DNA from: a virus
Reading direction: 5' to 3' (one strand)
Virus record (IMG/VR): IMGVR_UViG_3300044981_000029
Coordinates: 1-64,000 of that record
Length of the DNA stretch: 64,000 bases
The notes below the pieces were generated by a model. That model was not told the origin of the DNA. It saw only the letters and a program-made list of their open reading frames with translations, and ran no database searches. The translations under genes and the position numbers were made by a program. This document shows, piece after piece, positions 15,607 to 25,500 of this stretch; the first letter of the stretch is position 1; each line of letters starts with the position of its first letter.

Positions 15607-17664
15607 ATGCCATTCGGCGCCGTAACACTCATTCCAGGCGTTGATGTCGAGAAGACTCCAACCCTCAATCAGGCTGGATACTCGGCATCGCAGCTCATCC
15701 GCTGGCGGGACGGACTCGCTCAGAAATACGGAGGTTGGACCGCTTTCTATCCGCTGGCAGTCGGCGGCGTTCCGCGCGATCTCCACGCATGGGAAGATCT
15801 CAACACAGTCAATCACCTGTCGGTTGGAACCACAACGCAACTTTCGGTCATCACGAACGGCTCTCTGCAGAACATCACGCCGCAAACACTGATATCGAAC
15901 TTTGCTCCAAACTTTTCTACCGTGAGCACTACTCCGACCGTCACAATCATTGATCCTAACATATCTAACGTAACCACATTCGATAGCGTGTTTTTCGACA
16001 CTCCCATCTCGGTCGGCGGGATAATCCTATCGGGGCTGTATCCGATCATTCTGATTATCGGCACACACAGTTATGAGATTACAGCGGCGACGAATGCGAC
16101 AAGCACGGTAAACAATGCCGGTGCGGTGCCTGCATTTACCACGGCTCTCGGCAGTTCTGTGGTATCGGTCGCACTGACCGCCAACGGCATGACGAATGTC
16201 GCTCCCGACAACACCATAGTTTTCCCGATCGCGACAACAAGTAATGGCGTCACCATCATTGGCAGCTATCAGGCCGCAACGATTACGGATGCCAACGATT
16301 TTACGATCCAAACAAACACCACTGCTACCGGTAACGGCTCATTCTCCATGAACGGAGGCAATGCCCAACTGGTCTATTACATCACGCAAGGACCGGCTGC
16401 TATCGGCATCGGTTACGGCCTCGGTGCTTACGGCGCGGGCGGATACGGCACCGGCATTGTTCCGCCAACTCAGACCGGAACGCCGATCACTGCTACGGAT
16501 TGGACCAGCGATAACTGGGGCGAGATTCTTCTTGCCTGCCCTGAGAATGGCGGCATCTATTTTTGGGATCCGACCGGTGGGTTTTCGAACGCTCAGCTCG
16601 TCAGTTCGGCTCCCATATTCAACTCTGGCATGTTCGTATCGACGACACAGCAAATCCTGATCACCTACGGATCGACGCTTGCAGAACAGATCGGCGTTGA
16701 GCAAGATCCAATGCTCGTGCAGTGGTCGGACAGTGGTAACTTCTTCAACTTCAATCCCACGTCTGGCGATCTGGCTGGAAACTATGTGATCCCGATTGGT
16801 AGCAAGATCATCGCAGGGATCGCCGTCTCAAACCAGAACTTCATATGGACCGATCTTGATCTTTGGATCATGAATTTCATTGGGTATCCCGACACATTCG
16901 GATTCAATAAGATCGGTGCAGGCGCTGGTGCCGGGTCGAAGCACTCGATCATGCAGCTCCGCGGCAATGTGTATTGGATGGGTATTTCTAACTTCTACAG
17001 CTACACCAGCGGCGGCGTTGCGGTCATTCCGTGCCCAGTGTGGGACATCGTGTTCCAGAACCTCAACACGACATTTGCGCACAACATCCGCGCGATGCCA
17101 AACACACCGTTCAATGAGGCCGGTTGGTTTTACCCGAGCAACGCCAGTGCATCGGGCGAAAACGACTCTTACGTTAAGTTCAACATCGTCGAGCCCGGCA
17201 ATCCATGGGATTACGGACCTATTGGAGCTTTAGCCCGCTCGGCCTGGATCGACCAGAGCGTATTCGGACCCCCGATCGGGGCGTCTCCGGGTGGGGTTCT
17301 GTATCTCCACGAAACCACGCCGGATGCCGCTGGGCAGCCGATGGTGGCAAGCTTCACGACCGGCTATTTTGTTCTTTCCGATGGCGAGACATTCTCGTTT
17401 GTGGATCAGATCATACCCGACATGACTTGGACGACCTCGGGCGGCGCCGGAAGTGCCCAAATCCAACTGACGTTCTTGACGATCAACTTCCCCGGGGATA
17501 CGCCTATAGCCTACGGGCCGTACACGGTTAATTCTCAAACCGAATACATTTCGGTGCGGTTTCGCGCTAGACAGGTTGCGGTGCAACTGCTCAGTTCTGA
17601 CCTCGGTAGCTTCTGGCGTCTTGGCAAGATCAGGTTTCGCGTCGCACCATCAGGAAGGCGATAA
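15607..17664 (+). CDS. P22 gp10-like DNA-stabilisation / tail hub protein
   Basis: 685 aa. The start (GAVTLIPGVDVEKTPTLNQAGYSASQLIRWRDGLAQKYGGWTAFYP) is the hallmark opening of the gp10-like hub family, and DLHAWEDLNTVNHLSVGTTTQLSVI follows as expected. The middle is Thr/Asn-rich beta repeats, with a Gly/Tyr stretch near residue 265 (GYGLGAYGAGGYGTG). Proteins of this family form the hub of short tails and plug the portal after packaging. The position after adaptor and collar genes agrees. Confidence 0.75.
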   Translation: MPFGAVTLIPGVDVEKTPTLNQAGYSASQLIRWRDGLAQKYGGWTAFYPLAVGGVPRDLHAWEDLNTVNHLSVGTTTQLSVITNGSLQNITPQTLISNFAPNFSTVSTTPTVTIIDPNISNVTTFDSVFFDTPISVGGIILSGLYPIILIIGTHSYEITAATNATSTVNNAGAVPAFTTALGSSVVSVALTANGMTNVAPDNTIVFPIATTSNGVTIIGSYQAATITDANDFTIQTNTTATGNGSFSMNGGNAQLVYYITQGPAAIGIGYGLGAYGAGGYGTGIVPPTQTGTPITATDWTSDNWGEILLACPENGGIYFWDPTGGFSNAQLVSSAPIFNSGMFVSTTQQILITYGSTLAEQIGVEQDPMLVQWSDSGNFFNFNPTSGDLAGNYVIPIGSKIIAGIAVSNQNFIWTDLDLWIMNFIGYPDTFGFNKIGAGAGAGSKHSIMQLRGNVYWMGISNFYSYTSGGVAVIPCPVWDIVFQNLNTTFAHNIRAMPNTPFNEAGWFYPSNASASGENDSYVKFNIVEPGNPWDYGPIGALARSAWIDQSVFGPPIGASPGGVLYLHETTPDAAGQPMVASFTTGYFVLSDGETFSFVDQIIPDMTWTTSGGAGSAQIQLTFLTINFPGDTPIAYGPYTVNSQTEYISVRFRARQVAVQLLSSDLGSFWRLGKIRFRVAPSGRR

Positions 17665-17885
17665 TGGCCACACTCGATGACGTCAATTCAAACCTGCTCA
17701 GCTTGGTCAACAACGTTGGGCAGGTGCTCAAGGCGATCCAGCAGACGTTCCCTGGTCAGTTCGTCGCGATTCCTGCTACGTCATCCAGCGCGGGTATCCC
17801 GGGGCAGTTTTCGTACAACGCGAGTTTTCTGTATCTGTGTGTGGCGCCATCCAGTTGGCGCCGCATTGCGCTCTCGACGTTCTGA
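17664..17885 (+). CDS. Small protein after the hub gene, 73 aa
   Basis: Overlaps the hub stop by one base (TAATG). The first half is helical (LDDVNSNLLSLVNNVGQVLKAIQQTFP), with a short C-terminal strand motif (SYNASFLYLCVAPSSWRRIALSTF) that is common in phage tail proteins as the final beta strand. Probably a small virion or tail accessory protein. Confidence 0.6.
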   Translation: MATLDDVNSNLLSLVNNVGQVLKAIQQTFPGQFVAIPATSSSAGIPGQFSYNASFLYLCVAPSSWRRIALSTF

Positions 17886-17893
17886 GGTGCCTC

Positions 17894-18130
17894 ATGAATG
17901 ATGACGAGCTAGCCAAATATATGAGCGTATCTGCGGCTCAGGTGAGGCGCTGGTCTCTGGAATATCGCTCTATGGTCGAGAGAAATGCTGAAGGAGAAGC
18001 CCCAAGCTACGGCTTTTCAAACGCTTCGGAATGGATCGCTCATTATGGCCCTCCACATTTCGGACTACCACCCGGAGAGCATGAGAAGTGGCGAATCCTA
18101 TTTCATTCGAGTAGCGATCCATGCCGCTGA
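17894..18130 (+). CDS. Hypothetical protein with helix-turn-helix-like start, 78 aa
   Basis: ATG at 17894 after GAGG, chosen over an upstream GTG that lies inside the preceding gene. The first 30 residues (DDELAKYMSVSAAQVRRWSLEYRSMVERN) resemble a small helix-turn-helix. The rest is hydrophilic and Pro/His-rich. Its end overlaps the next gene by 10 bases. Function unknown. Confidence 0.5.
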   Translation: MNDDELAKYMSVSAAQVRRWSLEYRSMVERNAEGEAPSYGFSNASEWIAHYGPPHFGLPPGEHEKWRILFHSSSDPCR

Positions 18131-18648
18131 TCAAATCCGCCAGTAGGGAGGCCATCGGAGAGAACATCAAGGAGATGCAAGCGTCAGGCCATCCGCATGA
18201 TCAGGCGGTAGCCGCCGCGCTCGAAACCTCCCGCAAGGCCAAGAGACGCAAGGACGGCGGTCGCGTGCACGTCGGGCCGATCATAGGCGACACGGGCGGA
18301 CGGGCGGACAAACGACCCATGCACGTCCCTGACGGTGCGTACATCCTGACTGCCGATCACTGCTCAGCCATGGGCGAAGGCAACACGCTGGCAGGCTTCA
18401 AAGCACTGGCGAAGATGTTCCCCAAAAGTGCGGCCGCGCACGAAAAGGACGAGCCGGCCAAGCGCGCGGCCGGCGGCAAGGTGCCGATTTACGCTGCTGA
18501 TGGCGAGTTCGCCATCCATCCTGACGACATCAAGGACCGCTGGGGTGATCTGGACAAAGGGCACCGAATATTGGACCATTGGCAGACCTCGGAGCGCCAG
18601 AACCATATCCATACGCTCAAAAATCTTGATCCTCCAGCACAGGACTAA
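18121..18648 (+). CDS. Virion-associated protein with GG-V motifs, 175 aa
   Basis: The first ~40 residues (MPLIKSASREAIGENIKEMQASGHPHDQAVAAALETSR) are a conserved phage helix hairpin on an 'IKS-S--A-G-NI' theme. Two glycine-basic motifs follow, KDGGRVHVG and AAGGKVPIY, then YAADGEFAIHPDDI. The first motif lies at the end of the helical part. It resembles proteins placed near ejection proteins in podovirus-like genomes. It shares the GG-V motif with the proteins at 6611, 19390, 22578 and 63302. Confidence 0.6.
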   Translation: MPLIKSASREAIGENIKEMQASGHPHDQAVAAALETSRKAKRRKDGGRVHVGPIIGDTGGRADKRPMHVPDGAYILTADHCSAMGEGNTLAGFKALAKMFPKSAAAHEKDEPAKRAAGGKVPIYAADGEFAIHPDDIKDRWGDLDKGHRILDHWQTSERQNHIHTLKNLDPPAQD

Positions 18649-18652
18649 TTCC

Positions 18653-18892
18653 ATGGCCGACGTTCCCGTGACTTTCGTCAATTCCGTGTTGGTTTCAGGC
18701 TTCCTTAATGGCATCGTCAACCTCAGCTTTTCGACGGCGCAGTTCATCCCAGACGGCGACGGCAAGGTTAAGCCTGCGGAGATCCTGACGGCCAACCTCC
18801 GCATGGACCTGTACTGCGCGCAGCAGATCCACGATTCGCTGGCGAACATCTTGGAGCAGCAGACGAAACCAGCGGCGAAGGATGTGAACTGA
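18653..18892 (+). CDS. Hypothetical phage protein, 79 aa
   Basis: ATG at 18653. VPVTFVNSVLVSGFLNGIVNLSFSTAQFIP forms beta strands and RMDLYCAQQIHDSLANILEQQ a helix. It is conserved in layout with small genes beside ejection proteins. The stop overlaps the ATG of the acetyltransferase-like gene (TGATG). No function can be assigned. Confidence 0.6.
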   Translation: MADVPVTFVNSVLVSGFLNGIVNLSFSTAQFIPDGDGKVKPAEILTANLRMDLYCAQQIHDSLANILEQQTKPAAKDVN

Positions 18893-19365
18893 TGCTAATC
18901 ACGTCCCCAGTCCGCAAGGCAGTTTTGGCCGATCGGGCTGAGATCCTGGAAATGTGCCGGGAGAATTGGGCCGACAATGGCCAGTTCACGCTCTCGCCAG
19001 CCAAGGTTGAGGCGATGGTGGACAAGGCATTCAACCGCGGCGGAACCATCATCGGGCTGGTCGGAAACGGGCGAATAGAGGGTATGATCCTGCTGAATAT
19101 CGGTCAATTTTGGTACACGGAGGATTATTGCCTGGAAGAAATCCAGAATTTCGTGCGTCCCGCGTACCGCAAGACGACCCACGCCAAGGACATGATTAAC
19201 TTCGGGAAACGCTGTTCCGACGAATTGGGTATACCGCTGGTGATCGGCGTGGTATCGAATGAGCGGACCAGAGCAAAAATGGAACTCTATCGGCGCCAAT
19301 TGGGCGAGCCCTGTGGCGGCTATTTTCTTCATCGCCCTGCAGGCGCAGCGGCATTGACAGCATAG
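18892..19365 (+). CDS. GNAT-family acetyltransferase-like protein
   Basis: 157 aa. The plan matches GNAT: N-terminal VRKAVLADRAEILEMCRENW, a central strand (GMILLNIGQFWYTEDYCLEEIQNFVRPAYRKTTHAKDMINFG) with the acetyl-CoA-binding helix, and VVSNERTRAKMELYRRQLGE near the end. The standard Q/R-x-x-G-x-G/A loop is weak (PAYRKTTHA). Short GNAT proteins often sit just before internal virion proteins in such genomes; their target is unknown. Confidence 0.65.
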   Translation: MLITSPVRKAVLADRAEILEMCRENWADNGQFTLSPAKVEAMVDKAFNRGGTIIGLVGNGRIEGMILLNIGQFWYTEDYCLEEIQNFVRPAYRKTTHAKDMINFGKRCSDELGIPLVIGVVSNERTRAKMELYRRQLGEPCGGYFLHRPAGAAALTA

Positions 19366-19389
19366 CGCGCCGCTATGTGAAAATGAGCG

Positions 19390-22300
19390 TTGGGAAAAGG
19401 CAGCCAAACTACAACAAATTCATCAACGTCCTCGGCTGCCCCGGGCGCTACTGCAGCCTATAATAACGTCCTAGACCAAGCCCAGAACGTCGCCGCGACC
19501 CCCTATCAAGCGTACACAGGCGAGCTTACCGCCCCGGTAAACGCTGAGCAGCAGCAGGGCATATCGGGCATCAACGCGGCGGCTGGACAGGCGCAGCCGG
19601 CCATAAATCAAGCCGAAGGCATCGCTGGAGCGGCGGCGAATCCGCTCACTGCTGGCCAGATCCAGCAATATCAGAACCCATATACGCAAGACGTTGTCAA
19701 CGCGACCGAGGCGCAGTTCAACAACCAAAATCAGCAGCAGCAAGCCGCGCTGACCGGGAACAACATTGCTCAAGGCGCGCTCGGGGGAAACCGGGTTGGC
19801 GTGGCACAAGCGAACCTTGCTGGCCAGCAGGCAGCGTCCGAAAACCCGACGATCGCGGGTCTGTATCAGCAGTCGTATAATACCGGCTTGAGCACGGCTG
19901 AAAACCAGTTTCAGACCAATCCGCTGGCGGCGGCGGGGTCAATCGCCAATTTCGGGGTTGCTGGCCAAAATGCCGCCCTGACCGGGGCCGGGGCTCAGCT
20001 CGGAGCCGGTACAGTCGAGCAGCAGACGCAGCAGGCGGCCGATACGGCGAACTACGGGCAATATGCCCAAGCACAGGCATATCCGTTCCAGAGCACACAA
20101 TGGCTCGCTGGGATCGATACCGGCGTGGCGCCGGGGCTCGGCAGCACATCCACGGGCCAAACCACCGGACCGGCGCCGAATCAAACCGCGCAGTATCTCG
20201 GCGCCGGGGTATCCGCCGCCGGCCTAGCGCTGTCTGATCGCCGGTTGAAGCAGGATGTCCACAAGATCGGCGCCATGCACGATGGGCAGCCGCTGTATCG
20301 CTACCGGTACAAGGGTGATTCGGAATGGCATATCGGCCCGATGGCGCAAGATGTGGAGCGCGACAAGCCGGACGCCGTGCACCATGGCCTCGGCGGCGTC
20401 AAATATGTGGATCTCGAGAGCGCCACCGATGATTCGATCAGCAAGGCCAGCGGCGGCGGTGTCGCTGGATACGCGGTAGGCGGCTCGCCGTGGTCGTTTG
20501 CCAATGGATGGGTTCCGACTGTCAGCGGCCTTGGCCACGCAGCGCCACCGAGCGCCAGCGCACCGGGGGCGCAGAATCCGCAGACCCCCAATATCGATTG
20601 GTCGAAGCTTGGAACCACGGCTTCGCAAGCGGCCAATAATCCAGGGCTCAGCCAGTTCAACTCCAGCAATCCTTTCCTGATCTCTGGAGCGGCGAATCCA
20701 TTCAGCGTATCGCCGGCATCTAATACCGATGCAATAAACGGTTCCATGAGCATATTGGACAGTGGATCCGGAGGCGCGTCATACGGTCCAGGCTTCGCGC
20801 GCGGCGGCGTGGCTGGATATGCCGATGGCGGCAGTCCTGCCGATGACGACCCTACGTTTGATCAGAGGTTTTATGGAGTGCCGGGCAATTCGGTAGCACC
20901 TTCGATCGTGCCGTCTGCCACTCCTGATCAGGGCGTATCGGGTGCGGTCATCAACCCTGACCAGCCGTACCGGATGCCGGATGACGCATCGGTGCAGGCT
21001 TGGCGCGACAACAATCCGTTGCCACCAACTGGGACACCTCCGCCGGCTCCGACCTCCGCCGACGATATGTCGCTGCCGCCGCAGATCACCGGAAGACCCG
21101 CGCCGGTTGGTGTGGCCGCAACGGCATCTGGAGACGATGACGACGAGTCGCCCGCGCTTGGCTATGCGCCCTCAAGCGGCGTCGCTGCAGCGAGTCCGCC
21201 CCAGGTTGTGCCAACCGACACCACGGCTACCACCGACGCGCCCACCCAAAACAAGGGCCTCGGCATTGGCCTTGGCCTGATATCGCCGAATGCCCAGACT
21301 GGCCTGCTCGCGGCCGGGCTCGGCATGTTGGCGTCTCGTTCTTCCAATCTAGGCAACGCGATCGGAGAAGGCGGTATTGCTGGCCTGACCGCATATGGAG
21401 CGGCTCAGAAGCATGACGAGGACATTGCACAGCAAGCCGCGAAACTGTCCAAGGAAGCCAAGGACCACGCCGACGAAATGCGGCAGAAGCAGGAGACAAT
21501 CAACGAGACGGCTCGGCACAACAAGGCCGTGGAAGACAAGGGATACGAGCCGAAGATCGAAAAGAATGTGGACCCTGATACTGGAGCCACAACCTATCTT
21601 ACGTTTGATCCGAACACGCAAAAGCTCACGCCGGTCAAAATACCCGGGTCTGATCTTGTCTCTGGAGCGAACAAGAAATTCGTGAGCGACGCTCCGCCGA
21701 TCGATGAACGACGCAAGGCACCGCAAGCGAGTCCCGAGGCGCGAGATGAAAGCTATTACAAGTGGCTTCAAGACAATCGTTCGCCAGGTTATGCAGACAT
21801 CGTGCGCGGCGTAGCGGACTACGAGATCGATCCGAACCGAGAAGCCAGCCTGCAAAAGGGAGCGCGCGATCGGCTGTACCGTGATGTTAAGCAGTACGAT
21901 CCGACCTATGATCAGACGCACTTTGCAGAGAAGACAGGCGTTATTCAGAACTTTAGCAAGGGTGTTGCCGGTCAGGCTGTCAACTCGCTCAACGTTTCGG
22001 TTGCGCATCTCGGCACGCTGGCAAATCTCGGTGACGCGCTTCAAAACGGTAACCTTCCGCTGATCAACAAACTGAGCAATGCGGTTTCGGTATGGACCGG
22101 AAAGGCTCCGGTCACGAACTTCGAAGCGGCAAAGGAAATTGTCGGTGACGAAGTGGTCAAGGCCGTGGTCGGCGGTGTGAACAGCCAGGCCGATCGTGAG
22201 GCCATCAAGCATCTGATCTTGGCGCAGCAAACTCCAGCACAGTTGAAAGGCGTCATCCAGACGTTCACCACGTTGCTCGGTGGCCAACTCGACGGACAGC

Positions 22301-22581
22301 GCCAACGCTATCAGGCCGGTACGGGCTTGAACAATTTCGATCAGAAGTACTTGGCACCAGCAACGCGCGAGGCTCTTGCCCACAGCTCAGGTTCGGTTGA
22401 TCCGTCGATTTCCAAGATGGTCTACCCGAGCGGCATCCCTGTACAGCCAGGCAACGCAGCAACCACAGCGCCGCCAGCAACCACCACCCCCATTCCGCCG
22501 CCTGATCAGCGCGTCGTCGGGCAGACCTATCAGACACCGAAAGGTCCAGCGAAGTGGACCGCCCAAGGGTGGGTCCAGTGA
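19390..22581 (+). CDS. Large internal virion (DNA ejection) protein with an S74-like motif
   Basis: 1,063 aa. TTG start, chosen because MGKGSQTTTN is the recurrent opening of this protein family; the ribosome-binding site is weak. Residues 1-270 are Gln/Ala/Asn-rich helices. About 282-350 (DRRLKQDVHKIG ... HIGPMAQDVERDKPDAV) closely resembles the S74 chaperone core of fibres, but lies inside the protein. Two glycine-basic motifs follow (GGGVAGYAVGG, RGGVAGYADGG). The C-terminal half is a long helical region, preceded by Pro-rich linkers. By size and place it probably enters the cell or lines the ejection channel. Confidence 0.65.
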   Translation: MGKGSQTTTNSSTSSAAPGATAAYNNVLDQAQNVAATPYQAYTGELTAPVNAEQQQGISGINAAAGQAQPAINQAEGIAGAAANPLTAGQIQQYQNPYTQDVVNATEAQFNNQNQQQQAALTGNNIAQGALGGNRVGVAQANLAGQQAASENPTIAGLYQQSYNTGLSTAENQFQTNPLAAAGSIANFGVAGQNAALTGAGAQLGAGTVEQQTQQAADTANYGQYAQAQAYPFQSTQWLAGIDTGVAPGLGSTSTGQTTGPAPNQTAQYLGAGVSAAGLALSDRRLKQDVHKIGAMHDGQPLYRYRYKGDSEWHIGPMAQDVERDKPDAVHHGLGGVKYVDLESATDDSISKASGGGVAGYAVGGSPWSFANGWVPTVSGLGHAAPPSASAPGAQNPQTPNIDWSKLGTTASQAANNPGLSQFNSSNPFLISGAANPFSVSPASNTDAINGSMSILDSGSGGASYGPGFARGGVAGYADGGSPADDDPTFDQRFYGVPGNSVAPSIVPSATPDQGVSGAVINPDQPYRMPDDASVQAWRDNNPLPPTGTPPPAPTSADDMSLPPQITGRPAPVGVAATASGDDDDESPALGYAPSSGVAAASPPQVVPTDTTATTDAPTQNKGLGIGLGLISPNAQTGLLAAGLGMLASRSSNLGNAIGEGGIAGLTAYGAAQKHDEDIAQQAAKLSKEAKDHADEMRQKQETINETARHNKAVEDKGYEPKIEKNVDPDTGATTYLTFDPNTQKLTPVKIPGSDLVSGANKKFVSDAPPIDERRKAPQASPEARDESYYKWLQDNRSPGYADIVRGVADYEIDPNREASLQKGARDRLYRDVKQYDPTYDQTHFAEKTGVIQNFSKGVAGQAVNSLNVSVAHLGTLANLGDALQNGNLPLINKLSNAVSVWTGKAPVTNFEAAKEIVGDEVVKAVVGGVNSQADREAIKHLILAQQTPAQLKGVIQTFTTLLGGQLDGQRQRYQAGTGLNNFDQKYLAPATREALAHSSGSVDPSISKMVYPSGIPVQPGNAATTAPPATTTPIPPPDQRVVGQTYQTPKGPAKWTAQGWVQ

Positions 22582-25500
22582 GACGCAATGTTCACGAAAT
22601 GGCGGATAGGTTCAAGCGGCTGATCGCGTATGATCCGTTGGCGGGACTGCGCAAGAAAAAGCGGGCTGATGGTGGGCCGGTAAGATTCTCCAATTTCAGG
22701 AGGTCAAAAGATATCGAAGACCGTCGCGACGAAGATCCTGCGACGGTTCAGCCCACAAAACCCGGGCCGATAGAGCCTTGGCTGAGCCAGCAAACGGCTG
22801 CGACCGCACACGCTGGAAAGATGGCACGAAGTCTCGGAGTTGACGATATTCCACAGGCTGCGCAAGACATTCACAGCAGTTTTTTGGAGCGCAATTCTGC
22901 CGCTGATCAAAATCGCCGTGCTGGCGGTCGCGTCCACAAAGCAGGCGGCGGCGCCATGAGCGATGAGGACATGGGGATTGCTCCTGCAGCGCCTGCGGTC
23001 ATGTCCGACGCTGACATGGGCATCGGTGCCGCGCCAACATCGGGCGGTATCGCATCGTATCTGCCGAAGGCGATCACGGATATTCCGCACGAAGCATATC
23101 AAGCCACGGCCGATCAGGTCAAAAACATCGGCAATGCGTGGACTGATATGCGTTCCCGACATGCCGCACAAGCCGAAAAGGATAAGAGCGCGTCAGGCTC
23201 GTTCTTCGATCCTGGCGCCATGCTCGGCTCGCTCAAGGACGTTGCCGACACTGGAAAGGCGGTTGTCAGCGCTGCTGCGGTGCCGTTCGCACCAATCGAG
23301 GGTTCTGCGAAATCTGCTGTTGGTCATCCGATGGCTGACGCGGAACATATTATCGGAACAATCATCAATCCGAAGGTTGCCGCTCAAGATAATCCAGATT
23401 TGATGTACGAAAATGCTAAAAAAGATGTAAGCACTGCACTATCGGCGGCGCGTCCTAAGGGCATGGCCATGTCAAAGGCGCCGGGAGATTGGTTTCCAAA
23501 AATAACGCCACAGCCTCCTGAAACTCATATGTACATCAGGGGTCACGACCTCGGTGCCATGCAGGGTCGGGCACCGACTGCTGGACCATATGAGATCCCA
23601 GCCGATGCGCCATCCTATCAGCACTCCAGCCAAATTCCTCCGCCTCCTGAGCCTGCCGCTGCAGCAAATACCGCTGCTGCTGGTGAGTTCGGCATTGATC
23701 TGTCACGCGGTCAGGCAACCGGCGATTTGGACACGATCCGATACGAGGACATGGCGGCGCGTGGCGCCTATGGACCCGACGCGCAAAAGAAGGCATCGGA
23801 TTTTTTCAACAAGCAGTTTCAGGATACGCAATCGGCTGGGCGAACAGTTGGCCAGCAGACGGCAGGCGCGGCACCAATCGTTGATAGTCCATCCGAGGCA
23901 GCGTCTGCCGTGGGCTCCGAGGTATCCGACCGCGCTGCGCAGGCCCGCTCGCTCCAAGCGCAGACCGAACAGCATGCCGCAACCGAGGCCGAATCGCAGC
24001 GCGGCATTCTGTCGGATCAGAACCGGGCGCTGAACGAGGCTATTCAGGGCGGTGCGCTGCCGGTTGAGGGACCGCGCGAAGCTGGAGAGGTCGTTGGGCA
24101 AAACGTCCGGCAAGCGGCGGCGGCAAGCAAGGCTGATTTCCAGGCAAAGTACAAGGAATTTGGCTCGCTTCCCGGCGAGTTCGATGTCAGCGCCGTACAG
24201 GGCATGGGAAACCGCGTCAAAAATGAACTGACATTCGGCGATAATCCCGTGATCGTGGATGAAGGAACGCCTGCGGCTTCCCGCGCCATCCAAGCGCTTG
24301 ATGAAATGTCGCAGCCCAAGATCACCAATTTGGCTGACCCCCGCGCGCCACCATCGCCCGCTGACATTACCGCTGTAAGTCTCAAGGGCGTCGATCAGAT
24401 GCGCAAGAGACTCGTGGGCTACTACCAGCAGGCAAAGTCCAGCGGCAACGCGTCTGACGTTCGCGCCACGCGAGCCGTTATGAATGGGTTCGACGGGCAA
24501 ATCGAACGTGCTATCACTGAGGGCCTGTTCTCTGGAGATCCGCGAGCGTTGCAGGCTCTGCAGGAGGCCCGCGCCTCGTATTCGCGCTATCAGCGCACGT
24601 TCTCTCCGCAGGGTGCCGGCGATGACGTAGGTACGGCCATGCGGCGTATCGTGGACCGCAACGCCACGCCGGAGGAAACGGCAAACATGATCATCGGATC
24701 GGGCAAGATCGGTAGCGCTGGTTTACCGGTTCGGATAGCCGATCGCCTTGAGCAGGTATTGGGCGCCGATTCGGATAGCTGGAGCGCGATTCGGCAAGCC
24801 ATGTGGCAAAAGGCGTCTCAGGCGCGCAATTCGGCTGGCGCGATTGATCCCGCGCGATCGGCCGCAAGCATTAACGATTTTACCGGCAGTACGCTGGCAC
24901 AGCGCATGTTCACTGGTCAGGAACGAGCGGCGATGCGCGCCCACGCCCAAGGCATCCAAGACCTCGACCGGAATATCGAGCAATTGCCAGCCACACAGAC
25001 CGCCGCTCGGACGCGGCAGGCCTATCAGGACACGTTCGGCGGCGCCGACCTTGGCGCGGCGCCTCGGGCAGCGTTTCAGCGCATGGTCGAGGGCACGGCC
25101 ACGCCAGAGGAGATCGCAAACGGAGTTTTCAAGGTCATCGGCGCTGGCAATCCTGGCCATGTGGCGCGCACCCTGCAGGCCATTGAACGGATCGTGGGGC
25201 CGAACAGCGAGGCCATGGGGGCGGTGCGGCAGGGCGTTTGGCAGAAACTGACCCAAGCGGCGGAAGGCAAGGACCAGCCTGGCGCCCAAAAGGCCATGCA
25301 GGCAATCAACGAGTTCCTGCACGGGTCCGGCAAGACCATTGCCGAGCAGCTTTATTCGCCGCAGGAATTGGCCCTGATGGATCGGTATCAGAAGGCGCTG
25401 AAACTGACCATCATTCCGAAGTATGCGCGCACCAATTCGGACACGGCGCCGGCTCTGTTGGCTGCGGTGCGAAAGTACGCCGGCATGATCGGATCTGCAC

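Noticed and set aside
19351-19389. A promoter-like TTGACA before the first ejection protein gene
   Set aside because: No acceptable -10 at 16-18 bases; it lies at the end of the acetyltransferase-like gene.
21349-22383. A 344-codon open frame on the minus strand
   Set aside because: Antisense to the internal virion protein gene, with no start signal or domain.
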